Shown: positions 8,787 to 17,524 of the stretch, piece after piece
Numbering within the stretch: the stretch's first letter is position 1
Layout: each line of letters starts with the position of its first letter
Source: an uncultured Acidobacteriia bacterium
GTDB lineage: Bacteria > Acidobacteriota > Terriglobia > Bryobacterales > Bryobacteraceae
Direction of reading: 5' to 3'
DNA: 64,000 bases
Assembly: GCA_903851195.1 (NCBI GenBank)
Contig: CAINNJ010000008.1
Location: forward strand, 1 to 64,000
The notes under the pieces: generated by a model
Databases searched by the model: none
Told to the model about the DNA's origin: nothing
Seen by the model: only the letters and a program-made list of their open reading frames with translations
Program-made: the position numbers and the translations under genes

Positions 8787-9824
8787 TCAAAGGCCCAGCA
8801 CACCCTTCACGTGCGCCAGACTTGCCTCCAGGTCGTCCCGCTCCCGCTGCGCCGCCTGCGCCCGGTCCACTCGCGGGATCTCGAACGGCTTCCCTTTCTC
8901 CGCAATTTCCGCGAACCGCTCGAAGTTCCACGCCGGCACATCGCGATACGCCTCCCAGAACTTCGGATCCCGGTAAGTGAACATCCGCGGCCCCATCACG
9001 ATGCACTCCATCGACAGCGCGCGCCCCGGGCACAACTCCGCGTATTTCCGGCAATACGAATCGATATCCACGTTCCCGTCGCCCATCCGCACCCACGACA
9101 CCGCCGCGCCCTGCGGCGTCCGCCACACCGCGCTGTCCCGCACATGGCTCGTCAGCACGTAAGGATGCAGCGCCTCCAGCGTCGCGTGCGGATCTTCCAG
9201 CGTCCAGCAAGGATTTCCCGAATCGAGACACGCCCCCACGAAATCCTTCCCCGCCGCCTCGATGAGATTCCGCAGTTCCCAGCCCTGCATATCGCCCGCG
9301 TGATTCTCGATCGCAATCCGCACCCCCGCGTCCATCGCCCGCGACCGCATATTCCGCAGCACCTTTACCATGCTTTCGATATGCCTGTCGATCGGCCCGG
9401 GCCGCCGGTCCTCCGCGCTTCCCAGCACGCACCGCACAATCTTGGAGCCCACCAGTTGCGCCGACGCGATCATCCGGGTCAACTGCTCCTCCGCCGTGCC
9501 TTCCTTCGCCTCGAACATCTTCGAAGTGGGACAAACCGACTTCATCCCGATCTCCACCTCGATGCCCTTCTGCTCGGCGTACGCCCGCACTTTCGCCAGA
9601 TTGTCCGGCTGCAGATTTCCGATGAAACGGATCTCGGAGAAATGCACCACCCTGGCCTTCTGGGCGGCGCAATAGTCCAGATACTGAAACGGCGTCCAGC
9701 CCGAAGACCGGATACTGAACAGATCGATTCCCAGTTTCACCGGCGCACTCGCTGTCTGTGCGGCCACCGTTTGTGCCGCTAAAGGAGCAGCCCCGGCCAG
9801 AGCCATCGCTTTTCGTCGTGTCAT
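8787..9824 (-). CDS. Exported sugar phosphate isomerase/epimerase (AP_endonuc_2 TIM barrel)
   Basis: This 345-residue protein has an N-terminal T-R-R-K-A-M-A-L-A-G sequence that looks like a short Tat or Sec signal, then a xylose-isomerase-like TIM barrel with the family pattern of metal-binding acidic and His residues (I-A-I-E-N-H-A-G-D, C-L-D-S-G-N, S-H-V-R-D). Enzymes of this family isomerise or epimerise sugars or dehydrate inosose. I place the start at the ATG at 9824 because a GGAG sits six bases upstream and the signal peptide begins there; an in-frame upstream ATG would add 13 unrelated residues and overlap the divergent gene. It is probably co-transcribed with the Gfo/Idh oxidoreductase that follows it. 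Confidence 0.87.
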   Translation of the reverse strand: MTRRKAMALAGAAPLAAQTVAAQTASAPVKLGIDLFSIRSSGWTPFQYLDYCAAQKARVVHFSEIRFIGNLQPDNLAKVRAYAEQKGIEVEIGMKSVCPTSKMFEAKEGTAEEQLTRMIASAQLVGSKIVRCVLGSAEDRRPGPIDRHIESMVKVLRNMRSRAMDAGVRIAIENHAGDMQGWELRNLIEAAGKDFVGACLDSGNPCWTLEDPHATLEALHPYVLTSHVRDSAVWRTPQGAAVSWVRMGDGNVDIDSYCRKYAELCPGRALSMECIVMGPRMFTYRDPKFWEAYRDVPAWNFERFAEIAEKGKPFEIPRVDRAQAAQRERDDLEASLAHVKGVLGL

Positions 9825-9856
9825 CGCTCCGAATTCTACCCTAAACTGGATACGAC

Positions 9857-10405
9857 ATGACACTGCTTCGGCTTCTTTCCGCGCTCCCCTTCTGCGTCGC
9901 CGGCCTCACCGCCGCCGACTCCCCCTCCGCCGCGAAGATCTTCGACGCACGCATCGGCGAAATGGAAAAGGAATTCATCCCGCTCGTCGAAGCGATGCCC
10001 GCGGAAAAATTCAACTTCGCCCCCAGGGACGGCGCGTTCAAAGGCGTCCGCACGTTCGGATCGGAAGCGAAGCACGCCGCCTTCGTGCTCTACGAAATTT
10101 CCTCCGCCCTGCTCGGCGAAAAGAATCCCTCCGCCACCGGACCCAACGAAAACGGCCCGGAATCCCTCGAAAATAAAGCCGAAATCGTCAAATACGTGAA
10201 AGAAGCCTTCGCTTACACCCACAAGGCCGTCGCGACGCTGACGGCGGAAAACCTCATGCAGGAAACCACCGACCCCTTCAACCCGAAAGGCAAACGGACC
10301 CGCGTCGATTCCGCCAGTATCCTCCTCTGGCACACCTACGATCACTATGGCCAGATGGTCGAATACCTCCGCATGAACAACCTCGTCCCGCCCGCCAGCC
10401 GCTGA
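9857..10405 (+). CDS. Secreted DinB-like four-helix protein
   Basis: The 182-residue product has a signal peptide (about residues 1-20, ending L-T-A-A) and then a DinB/YfiT-like helical bundle: an early E-K-E-F-I-P-L-V-E-A-M-P segment with F-N-F-A-P, a His in the second helix (K-H-A-A-F-V) and the C-terminal H-T-Y-D-H-Y-G-Q-M-V-E-Y-L-R. The three His positions typical of the metal site appear to be present. DinB-fold enzymes include metal-dependent thiol transferases, but exported members have no assigned reaction. Its start lies only 32 bases from that of the divergent isomerase gene, so the promoters must overlap or share an operator. Confidence 0.85.
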   Translation: MTLLRLLSALPFCVAGLTAADSPSAAKIFDARIGEMEKEFIPLVEAMPAEKFNFAPRDGAFKGVRTFGSEAKHAAFVLYEISSALLGEKNPSATGPNENGPESLENKAEIVKYVKEAFAYTHKAVATLTAENLMQETTDPFNPKGKRTRVDSASILLWHTYDHYGQMVEYLRMNNLVPPASR

Positions 10406-10420
10406 TCTCAGGCCCAAGGG

Positions 10421-12832
10421 CTAAGTCAAAGTCAAAGGATCCACGTCGATCACCAGAGCCGTAGCCCCCCACTTCTCTTTCCGGGCAAACTCCTGCGCCC
10501 GCCTCAGCAGCGCATTCAAAGCCTTCCGGCTGCCCGACTTAATCAGCAGCTGATACCGGAATTCCGCCTTCAGCCGCGCCACCGGAGCCTCCGCCGGGCC
10601 CATAATCTTCATATTCTCCGGCGCGGGCGTCAGGAAATTCCCCAGTTCCGCCGACATCCGCAGCGCGTCTTCCTGCTTCGCCGCCCGCACCAGCACGTTC
10701 GCCATGGCGCTGAACGGCGGATATTTCATAAACCGCCGGAACTGCAGTTCTTTCTCGAAAAACGCCGCGTAATCCTGCTGCCCCGCCAGCCGCACCGCAT
10801 AATGATCCGGATTGATCGTCTGCATGTAAACCACGCCCGGCAACTGCCCGCGCCCCGCCCGCCCCGCCACCTGCGTCAGCAACTGGAACGTGCGCTCCGC
10901 CGCCCGGAAATCCGGCATTCCCAGCCCAACGTCGGCCGACACCACGCCCACCAGCGTCACGTTCGGAATATCGTGCCCCTTCGCGATCATCTGCGTGCCC
11001 ACCAGGATGTCGAAAGAGCGCTCGCGGAAACTGTGCAGTATATCCTCGAACTGGCGCTTCCCGGTCACGGTGTCCCGGTCCAGCCGGGCAATCCGCGCCG
11101 CCGGGAACTCCGCATGCAGCTCGTCCTCCACCCGTTCGGACCCCGTGCCCAGAAAATGAATGTGTTCGCTCTGGCATTTCGGACAAATACCAGGCACTTT
11201 CTCCGCATACCCGCAGTAATGGCACAGCAGCCGCCGGTCCCGCTTATGCCAGGTCAGAGTCAGCGCGCAGTTCACGCACTCGATCCGGAATCCGCAGCTC
11301 CGGCACGCCACGAAACTCGAAAAGCCCCGCCGGTTCAGAAGCACCATGGCCTGCTCGTTATTCGCCAGCCGCTCCCGGATCGCTTCCAGCAAAACCCGCG
11401 AAAACGTCGCCTGTTTCCGCGTCTCCAGAAACTCCTCGCGCATGTCCACCAGGTGAACGACCGGCATGGGCCGCTCCGCCACGCGGTCCGGCAGTTCCAG
11501 CAGCGTATATTTCCCCGAACTCGCGTTGAACCGGCTCTCCAGACTCGGGGTCGCCGACCCCAGCACCACGCACGCATTCGAAGTCTGCCCGCGCACAATC
11601 GCCACGTCACGCCCGTTGTACCGCGGATTTTCCTCCTGCTTATAACTCGCGTCGTGCTCCTCGTCGACCACGATGAGCCCTAAATTCCGCACCGGCGCGA
11701 ACACTCCCGAGCGCGTCCCCACCACCACGCTCGCCCCGCCCGCCCGAATGCGCCGCCACTGATCCGCCCGTTCGGAATCGCTGAACGCGCTGTGCAGAAT
11801 CGCCACACGGTCCCCGAACCGCGCATAAAACTGCCCGGCCACCGCCGGTGTCAGCGCAATCTCCGGCACCATCAGAATTGCGCTCCGGCCACACGCCAGC
11901 GTGGCGTCGATGGCATTCAGATACACCTCGGTCTTGCCCGACCCCGTCACGCCATGCAGCAGGAACGTGCAGAACTTCGCCGACTGAATCCCGGCCTGAA
12001 TCAGTTCGAACGCATTTCTCTGCGAGGCATTCAGATCGTGCGGCGCCCGAATCGGCGCGCTCCGGATGAACAGCGGCTCCGGAATCAGCGTGACCAGTTG
12101 CTTGCGCGCCAGCGAGCGCGCCGCCGTGCTCGCGTTCTTCACCATCTCTTCGAGTTCGCCCAGGTTATGCGAGCCCGGGTGCAGCGCCAGATACGCCATC
12201 AGTTCCCGCTCCGGCTTCGGCATCTTGCCCCGCGGCTCGGTGCCCACCAGCGCGATCCGGAGCTTCGCCGCCGGCGCGCGCAGCGGATCCCGGTCTTCAT
12301 TGACCTGTTCCACCGCCACCCAGCCCTTCCGCTCCAGCGACTTCAGAATCTTATCCGCCAGCGGAATCTTCCGCTTCAGATGCGCCGCCGACAGAGACCG
12401 CGCCGCCAGCATCTGCATCACTTCATTCAGCGTGTCCCCTTCCGAGACGGAAATCGAAAGCTGTTTCGACGCATCCCGCCCCGCGTCCGTCAGCGAATAA
12501 ATTTTGCCCGACCGGATGTCGTTCGCCAGCGGCAGCATGGACCGCAGCACCTCGCCCAGCGCCGTGCGGTAATAACCGGAAATCCAGCGCCCCAGCGCCA
12601 GCAGATCGTCGCTCAGCACCGGCTCGTTGTCGATCAGCCGGAAGGCGTCCTTCACCGCGATCCCCGGCTCTTCGTCATGCACCCGCAGCGCCACGCCCGT
12701 CATCTTCCGGACTCCGAACGGCACCACCACCCGAGCCCCCGGCTTCACGCGATGCTGCAGCGTCAGCGGCAACGAATACGTGAAAAGCTGTTCCAGCGGG
12801 ACCGGCAGACTGACGTCACAAAAGCGAGGCAA
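10421..12832 (-). CDS. priA: Primosomal replication protein N' (PriA helicase)
   Basis: This 803-residue protein is PriA, the helicase that reloads the replisome at stalled forks. The N-terminal DNA-binding domain starts M-P-R-F-C-D-V-S-L-P-V-P. A Walker A motif G-V-T-G-S-G-K-T is near residue 295, the DEEH box (V-V-D-E-E-H-D) near 393, and a zinc-binding block of eight cysteines (CRSC...CVNC...CHYC...CPKC) at about 512-550. A helicase C domain with G-T-Q-M-I-A-K-G-H-D and Q-V-A-G-R-A-G-R-G follows. Length is somewhat above the 730 residues of enteric PriA. It is convergent with the DinB-like gene, with about 15 bases between stops. Confidence 0.96.
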   Translation of the reverse strand: MPRFCDVSLPVPLEQLFTYSLPLTLQHRVKPGARVVVPFGVRKMTGVALRVHDEEPGIAVKDAFRLIDNEPVLSDDLLALGRWISGYYRTALGEVLRSMLPLANDIRSGKIYSLTDAGRDASKQLSISVSEGDTLNEVMQMLAARSLSAAHLKRKIPLADKILKSLERKGWVAVEQVNEDRDPLRAPAAKLRIALVGTEPRGKMPKPERELMAYLALHPGSHNLGELEEMVKNASTAARSLARKQLVTLIPEPLFIRSAPIRAPHDLNASQRNAFELIQAGIQSAKFCTFLLHGVTGSGKTEVYLNAIDATLACGRSAILMVPEIALTPAVAGQFYARFGDRVAILHSAFSDSERADQWRRIRAGGASVVVGTRSGVFAPVRNLGLIVVDEEHDASYKQEENPRYNGRDVAIVRGQTSNACVVLGSATPSLESRFNASSGKYTLLELPDRVAERPMPVVHLVDMREEFLETRKQATFSRVLLEAIRERLANNEQAMVLLNRRGFSSFVACRSCGFRIECVNCALTLTWHKRDRRLLCHYCGYAEKVPGICPKCQSEHIHFLGTGSERVEDELHAEFPAARIARLDRDTVTGKRQFEDILHSFRERSFDILVGTQMIAKGHDIPNVTLVGVVSADVGLGMPDFRAAERTFQLLTQVAGRAGRGQLPGVVYMQTINPDHYAVRLAGQQDYAAFFEKELQFRRFMKYPPFSAMANVLVRAAKQEDALRMSAELGNFLTPAPENMKIMGPAEAPVARLKAEFRYQLLIKSGSRKALNALLRRAQEFARKEKWGATALVIDVDPLTLT

Positions 12833-12865
12833 CTCTCAGTGTAACGGCGCGGTACGATCTTGCTT

Positions 12866-13879
12866 ATGGCCAGTTCCCCTTCTCCGGCGCCCACGCCGGC
12901 CGCCATTTTCGACACCATGCGCGCGTTCGAGAAGAGCGCCGCGCTGAATGCCGCCATCGACCTCGGCATCTTCACCGCCATCGCCGAGGGCGCCAACACG
13001 GCCCCTGCGATCTCCGAAAAGTGCGAAGCCTCCGAACGCGGAACCCGCATTCTCTGTGATTCCCTGGTCACCGACGGACATCTCACGAAAGCCGAAGGCC
13101 TCTACAACAACACGCCCGCCGCGGCGCTGTTTCTGAATCGCCATTCCCCCGCCTACATGGGCGGCATCAAGCAGTTTCTCTGCACGCCCGAAATGATGAT
13201 TCACACGATGACGACGCTGACCGACGCCGTTCGCAAAGGCGGCACCATGCTGCCCGGCGAAGGTTCGGTCAGCCCGGAGAACCCCGTCTGGGTCACCTTC
13301 GCGCGCACCATGGCGCCGATGATGATGCCCTCCGCGCACGCCATCGCCAGCCACGTGCCCGCCACCGGGCCACTGAAAGTTCTCGACATCGCGGCCAGCC
13401 ACGGTCTCTTCGGCATCACCATCGCGCAGCGCAATCCGGAAGCCGTCATCGTTCAGCAGGACTGGGCTTCCGTCCTCGAAGTAGCCACGGAAAACGCAGT
13501 GAAAGCCGGCGTGGCCGCGCGATGCTCGTCCCTGCCCGGCAGCGCTTTCGACGTCTACTTCGGCACGGATTACGACATCGTTCTGATCACAAATTTCCTG
13601 CACCACTTCAACGCCGCCACTAACGAAGCGTTCCTTCGCAAAGTGCATGCCGCCCTCAAACCCGGCGGCCGCGCCATCACCCTCGAATTCGTGCCTGACG
13701 AAGACCGCGTCACCCCCGCCACGCCCGCCCGCTTCGCGCTTACGATGCTCTCCAGCACCGCTGAGGGCGATGCCTTCACCTTCCGCGAACTCGACTCCAT
13801 GCTCCGCAACGCGGGCTTCACCGACAACGTCCGCCACCTGCTCGAAACGCAGCAGTCCATCCTTATTTCAACGAAATGA
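12866..13879 (+). CDS. SAM-dependent O-methyltransferase (acetylserotonin OMT-like)
   Basis: A 337-residue class I methyltransferase of the plant-OMT-like family: an N-terminal winged-helix dimerisation region (about 15-95) precedes a Rossmann domain with the SAM motif V-L-D-I-A-A-S-H-G at about 172 and the later D-I-V-L-I-T-N-F-L-H-H-F, L-K-P-G-G-R segments. These enzymes methylate hydroxyl groups of small aromatic or polyketide-like molecules. I use the ATG at 12866; a TTG two codons earlier is possible. The stop overlaps the start of the VOC gene (ATGA), so the two are coupled and may modify the same small molecule. Confidence 0.88.
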   Translation: MASSPSPAPTPAAIFDTMRAFEKSAALNAAIDLGIFTAIAEGANTAPAISEKCEASERGTRILCDSLVTDGHLTKAEGLYNNTPAAALFLNRHSPAYMGGIKQFLCTPEMMIHTMTTLTDAVRKGGTMLPGEGSVSPENPVWVTFARTMAPMMMPSAHAIASHVPATGPLKVLDIAASHGLFGITIAQRNPEAVIVQQDWASVLEVATENAVKAGVAARCSSLPGSAFDVYFGTDYDIVLITNFLHHFNAATNEAFLRKVHAALKPGGRAITLEFVPDEDRVTPATPARFALTMLSSTAEGDAFTFRELDSMLRNAGFTDNVRHLLETQQSILISTK

Positions 13880-14265
13880 ACCTCGCACCCGCCAAACTCC
13901 ACCACGTCTCGCGCCAGACCGCGAAGCTCGAAGAGACGCGCAAATTCTACGCCGACGTGCTCGGCTTCCGGGAACTCTCGCGCCCGCCCTTCAACTTCCG
14001 CGGCGCCTGGCTGTACGGAGCCGGCATCCAGATCCATCTCATCGAAGAACCTTTCGACGCGCCGCCCGCAGCCATCAACACCCGCGAAAACCACATCGCC
14101 TTCGCCGTGGACGACATGAGCGCGGCGGAGGAAGCGCTCAAGCTCCACGGCGTGCCGTACCGCCACAACGTCGTGCCGGAACGCGGAACGAATCAGATCT
14201 TTTTCCGCGACCCCGACGGCTGGCTGATCGAGATCGGCCTCTACCCAGCCGTGATGGACAAGTAA
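13876..14265 (+). CDS. VOC-family (glyoxalase/bleomycin-resistance fold) protein
   Basis: This 129-residue protein has one complete vicinal-oxygen-chelate unit: L-H-H-V-S at the start gives the first metal-ligand His, H-I-A-F-A-V marks the second module and the C-terminal F-F-R-D-P-D-G-W-L-I-E-I carries the conserved Glu. VOC proteins act as lyases, dioxygenases or binding proteins for small molecules; no substrate is visible. The ATG overlaps the upstream methyltransferase stop by four bases. The stop lies four bases from that of the convergent ExbD-like gene. Confidence 0.87.
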   Translation: MNLAPAKLHHVSRQTAKLEETRKFYADVLGFRELSRPPFNFRGAWLYGAGIQIHLIEEPFDAPPAAINTRENHIAFAVDDMSAAEEALKLHGVPYRHNVVPERGTNQIFFRDPDGWLIEIGLYPAVMDK

Positions 14266-14268
14266 GAG

Positions 14269-14670
14269 CTACCGGGGCATCAGCCCCACGCGCGACACGC
14301 TCGCTCCGTGTGCCGCGTCGATGGCCACTGCGACCACGCCGAACTCCAGTTCCGGCGCTGCTTTCAGAAACAACACCCGATCTCCGCGCCGGGAAAAAAT
14401 CCCGATCAGCTTATCGGCCAGTTGCGCCGCCGTCACCAACTCGGTATTCACCCGGTAAGCCCCGTCCCGCCCGATCTCCAGCACCACCGGATTCTCCGGC
14501 TCCCGCACCGCTTCTCCAGCCGGAGTCTGCGGCACCAAGGCATCCTGTCCCACCGATTTCACCGGCGCAATCGACAGAAAAATAATCAGCAAAACCAGCA
14601 ACACATCGATCATCGGCGTCATGTTGATCTGCGCCTGAACTTCGCTTCTCGTGCCTGTGTTCATTGCCAT
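14269..14670 (-). CDS. ExbD/TolR-family biopolymer transport protein, orphan
   Basis: The 133-residue product has a single N-terminal membrane helix preceded by I-N-M-T-P-M-I-D-V-L-L-V-L-L, the ExbD/TolR signature with the proton-pathway Asp, and a periplasmic domain ending with the V-A-I-D-A-A-H-G-A-S-V-S-R-V-G motif. ExbD works with ExbB in a proton-driven motor coupled to TonB or Tol. No ExbB, TonB or TolB gene lies nearby, so the partners must be elsewhere. Start chosen at the ATG at 14670 because a GGAG is about 11 bases upstream; the ATG at 14664 is equally possible. Longer in-frame starts would run into the divergent hydrolase gene. Confidence 0.88.
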   Translation of the reverse strand: MAMNTGTRSEVQAQINMTPMIDVLLVLLIIFLSIAPVKSVGQDALVPQTPAGEAVREPENPVVLEIGRDGAYRVNTELVTAAQLADKLIGIFSRRGDRVLFLKAAPELEFGVVAVAIDAAHGASVSRVGLMPR

Positions 14671-14725
14671 GCACAAATGGACTCCGTTTTGAGAGACAAT
14701 GTTCCTGACCTGACTGGAGGTCCCC

Positions 14726-15703
14726 ATGAGTCTGACCAAATTACGGATGTCCCTCGCCTCAGTTTTCGGAGCCCTGCTGCTCACCGCTTTCTTTGTCACC
14801 GACGGCGGCGCGCAGGCCAATTCCGTCAAAAAAATCGCCGATGGCGTCTGGTTCCGCGAAGGCGATATTAAGAATGAGGGACACTGCAACAACACGATCA
14901 TTGAGATGAAGGATTATTTGATCGTCGTGGATGCCAACTTCCCCAGTGGCGCGCGCCTCGTCATGGCGGACGCGAAGAAACTCTCCCCCAAGCCGGTCAA
15001 ATACGTTTTCATCACGCACCACCACGGCGACCACGACTACGGCTCATCCGTCTGGACCAGCGCGGGCGCCACCACCTTCGCCTACAAAGCCGTTGCCGAA
15101 GAAATGAAACGCTATGAACCGAAGCGCTGGCAGGATACCGCGAAAACCCGCAAAGACGTCGCCGAACTCAAGCTGGATGCACCCGAACCGCCGAAACAGA
15201 CCTTCGACAAATCGCCCTATGTTTTGAAGGATTCCACCCGCGAAGTTCAGTTCCACTTCTTCGGCTGGGCCCACACCCGCGGCGACGGTTTCGCCTGGCT
15301 TCCCAAAGAGCGCGTCCTCGCCACCGGCGATGCCTCCACCAACGGCGCTTACAACAACACGGCGGACGCCAATATCGGCAACTGGCCCAAAGTGATGGCA
15401 GCCGCTCTGAAGATGAATCCACAGTTCGTTCTGCCCGGCCATGGCCCGTCCGGCGGTTCCGAAATTCTCACCGGCCAGGCGGCGTTTATGACGGAACTCC
15501 ACAAAGCGGTCTCACAGGCCATCGCGGAAAAAAAGACGCTCGCCGACCTTGTGACCATGAGAGGCGAGAAGCCCGTCGCGACTTCCATCAAACTTCCCGA
15601 CGGCGTGAAGAACTGGGTCGGCGACTCCCTGCCTTTGCAGGTCACCCACGCGTACAACGAAATCACCAGCAAGAAGCCCGTCGGCGAGTTGCCGCACAGC
15701 TGA
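14726..15703 (+). CDS. Secreted metallo-beta-lactamase-fold hydrolase
   Basis: A 325-residue protein with a Sec signal peptide (about 1-31) and an MBL-fold domain. The dinuclear metal motif H-H-H-G-D-H-D-Y lies at about residues 96-104, G-W-A-H-T-R-G-D provides the next His, A-T-G-D-A the bridging Asp region, and L-P-G-H-G-P the last His. Such secreted MBL hydrolases include class B3-like enzymes, lactonases and others; I cannot fix the substrate. An AGGAGG-like stretch is close upstream of the ATG (GGAGGTCCCC at 14716-14725). The ExbD gene diverges from the same 55-base gap. Confidence 0.9.
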   Translation: MSLTKLRMSLASVFGALLLTAFFVTDGGAQANSVKKIADGVWFREGDIKNEGHCNNTIIEMKDYLIVVDANFPSGARLVMADAKKLSPKPVKYVFITHHHGDHDYGSSVWTSAGATTFAYKAVAEEMKRYEPKRWQDTAKTRKDVAELKLDAPEPPKQTFDKSPYVLKDSTREVQFHFFGWAHTRGDGFAWLPKERVLATGDASTNGAYNNTADANIGNWPKVMAAALKMNPQFVLPGHGPSGGSEILTGQAAFMTELHKAVSQAIAEKKTLADLVTMRGEKPVATSIKLPDGVKNWVGDSLPLQVTHAYNEITSKKPVGELPHS

Positions 15704-15724
15704 GCCGCCTGTATTCTGAGGGGG

Positions 15725-16114
15725 ATGCCGGAACGGAAGAAGCCCATCCCCTATGAATTCGTGCTGGAAGCGCTGTTCCCGCTTTCTCCCGTCACGCGCC
15801 CCATGTTCGGATGCCTCGCGGTCTACGTCGGCGAAAAAATCGTGTTCGCGCTGCGCGACAAGCCTGGCAGCCCGGCGGATAACGGCGTCTGGCTCGCCAC
15901 CTCCGAAGGGCATCACGAAAGCCTGCGGCGGGACTTCCCGCATCTGCGAACGATTCAGATCTTCGGCAAACCCGTCAGCGCGTGGCAGATGCTTCCCGCC
16001 GACGCGCCCGATTTCGAGGAATCCGCCCTGCGCGCCTGCGAACTCATCGCCGCCCGCGATCCCCGAATTGGCAAAATCCCCGGCCGCAAGCGCAAACCCG
16101 CCAGGAATCTCTGA
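15725..16114 (+). CDS. TfoX N-terminal-domain-like protein
   Basis: This 129-residue basic protein shows the pattern of the TfoX_N fold (T-R-P-M-F-G-C-L-A-V-Y-V-G-E-K-I-V-F-A followed by L-R-D-K and a helix-strand segment), and lacks a TfoX C-terminal helix-hairpin-helix domain. The C-terminus is Arg/Lys-rich (G-R-K-R-K-P-A-R). TfoX governs competence in some Proteobacteria, but short TfoX_N-only proteins are widespread with no known role. A GAGGGGG stretch sits directly before the ATG. It follows the hydrolase gene by 21 bases and may be co-transcribed. Confidence 0.68.
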   Translation: MPERKKPIPYEFVLEALFPLSPVTRPMFGCLAVYVGEKIVFALRDKPGSPADNGVWLATSEGHHESLRRDFPHLRTIQIFGKPVSAWQMLPADAPDFEESALRACELIAARDPRIGKIPGRKRKPARNL

Positions 16115-16195
16115 TCGGATTTGTGTATCTTATCTTCCATAACATTAGTTCCCTGTATCTTGTAATTCGCTCCTGTTTCCGTCATGCTTCCAACC

Positions 16196-16732
16196 ATGCG
16201 AAAACTCCGGGCTCTCTGCGCCCCTGCCCTTGCTCTCTGCCTTGTCAACTGCAGTGACACGCCGCCCCCGGTCAGCAAACCGGCCATCGAAAAGAGCGTC
16301 CGCGACGTGGAAGCCAACATGGTCAAAACCTTCGCTGCCAAAGACGCCGCAGCCTTCGCCGCCAACTACACGTCCGACGCCGTCATGATGACCCCGGGCC
16401 AGCCCCCCATGAAGGGCGCCGCGGCGATTCGCGCCGGCATCGGAGCCATGCTGGCCGACCCCGCTCTGAAACTCGACTTCTCCTCCGACCGCGTGGAAGT
16501 TGCCGACTCCGGCGAACTGGCCGCCACCCGCGGCAACTACTCCTTGACGTTAACCAATCCGGCGACGAAGAAGGTCGTCACCGACAAGGGCTCCTATGTC
16601 ACCGTCTTCCGCCGTCAGCCCGATTCCACCTGGAAAGCCGTGCTCGATATCAACACCAGCGAAGCCCCGCCGCCCGCGCCGGCAGCCCCCGCGGCCAAAA
16701 CCACGAAAAAGAAAAAGGGCAAGCGGCGTTAA
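16196..16732 (+). CDS. SnoaL-like/DUF4440 lipoprotein
   Basis: The protein begins with a lipoprotein signal peptide whose lipobox is L-V-N-C, so it is predicted to be lipid-anchored after Cys. Residues about 30-155 match the SnoaL/DUF4440 cone fold (F-A-A-K-D-A-A-A-F-A-A-N-Y-T-S-D-A-V-M-M, then R-G-N-Y-S-L-T-L and S-Y-V-T-V-F-R-R-Q-P-D). The tail is Ala/Pro-rich and ends in K-K-K-K-G-K-R-R. Such proteins are ligand-binding or uncharacterised enzymes. I choose the ATG at 16196 because the signal peptide starts cleanly there; the ATG at 16184 adds four residues. Confidence 0.82.
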   Translation: MRKLRALCAPALALCLVNCSDTPPPVSKPAIEKSVRDVEANMVKTFAAKDAAAFAANYTSDAVMMTPGQPPMKGAAAIRAGIGAMLADPALKLDFSSDRVEVADSGELAATRGNYSLTLTNPATKKVVTDKGSYVTVFRRQPDSTWKAVLDINTSEAPPPAPAAPAAKTTKKKKGKRR

Positions 16733-16765
16733 ATCCGCGCCGCGCAAAATTGCTACACTCACGCA

Positions 16766-17524
16766 ATGGCCGATTCCGTCTGGACACCCGCGGCCGGCAC
16801 ACTCACACCGGCCGCAACGGCAAGCCCGCCGCGTCACGCCTTCCTCGTCCGCGTTACGCACTGGATCACCGTGCTCTGCTTTCTTGCCCTGCTCCTCAGC
16901 GGCATAGAAATCCTGATCTCGCACCCGCGCTTCTATTGGGGTGAAGCCGGCAACGTCCTCTCGCCGCCGCTTTTCAAAATCCCGATCCCCGCTTCCCGCT
17001 CCGCCGTGCCGACCGGCTACAATTTCGTGCTTCCCGACCAGAACGGCTGGAGCCGCTCTCTCCACTTCCAGTCCGCGTGGCTGGCGGTGCTCACCGGACT
17101 TCTCTACTTCGCCGGGGGAACGCTTCAGGGGCATTTCCGCCGCAACCTGATCCCTCGCGGTGCGGACCTCTCCTGGGGCGCCATCTCCGCCGTTGTCGCC
17201 AGCCATCTGAGCTTCCGTTCCACCGGCGAAACCGGCGCCTACAACGTCCTGCAGCGACTTACCTACCTGACGGTCGTTTTCGTTCTCTTTCCTTTCGTCA
17301 TCTGGACCGGCCTTGCCGTGTCCCCCGGCATAGCCGCCGCTTTCCCGCCGGCCGTTACGCTCCTTGGCGGCCAGCAATCCGCGCGCACGCTGCACTTCTT
17401 CACCACCATTGCCCTCGTGCTGTTCTTCGGCATTCACGTCGCCATGGTGGCTCTTACCGGCTTCCGGAAACGAATGGCCGCGATGACCACAGGAGGTCAC
17501 AGTGAATCCAATCCCCCGGCGTAA
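16766..17524 (+). CDS. Cytochrome b (b561-type) membrane subunit
   Basis: A 252-residue integral membrane protein with four main hydrophobic helices. Candidate heme-ligand histidines are in R-V-T-H-W-I-T (H32), S-L-H-F-Q-S-A-W, and the pair H-F-F-T-T and F-G-I-H-V-A-M-V near the end, matching cytochrome b561 / thiosulfate-reductase cytochrome b subunits. It should pass electrons between the quinone pool and the periplasmic molybdoenzyme encoded by the next gene, whose start lies inside this gene (23-base overlap). This gene pair resembles the MsrP/MsrQ or SorA-type layout, although the membrane subunit here is b561-like and not clearly MsrQ. Confidence 0.87.
   Translation: MADSVWTPAAGTLTPAATASPPRHAFLVRVTHWITVLCFLALLLSGIEILISHPRFYWGEAGNVLSPPLFKIPIPASRSAVPTGYNFVLPDQNGWSRSLHFQSAWLAVLTGLLYFAGGTLQGHFRRNLIPRGADLSWGAISAVVASHLSFRSTGETGAYNVLQRLTYLTVVFVLFPFVIWTGLAVSPGIAAAFPPAVTLLGGQQSARTLHFFTTIALVLFFGIHVAMVALTGFRKRMAAMTTGGHSESNPPA

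Noticed and set aside
7410-9782. 790-codon plus-strand frame opposite the Gfo/Idh and isomerase genes
   Set aside because: It is rich in Arg, His and Pro, a sign of antisense reading of a GC-rich gene, and both minus-strand genes are clearly real.
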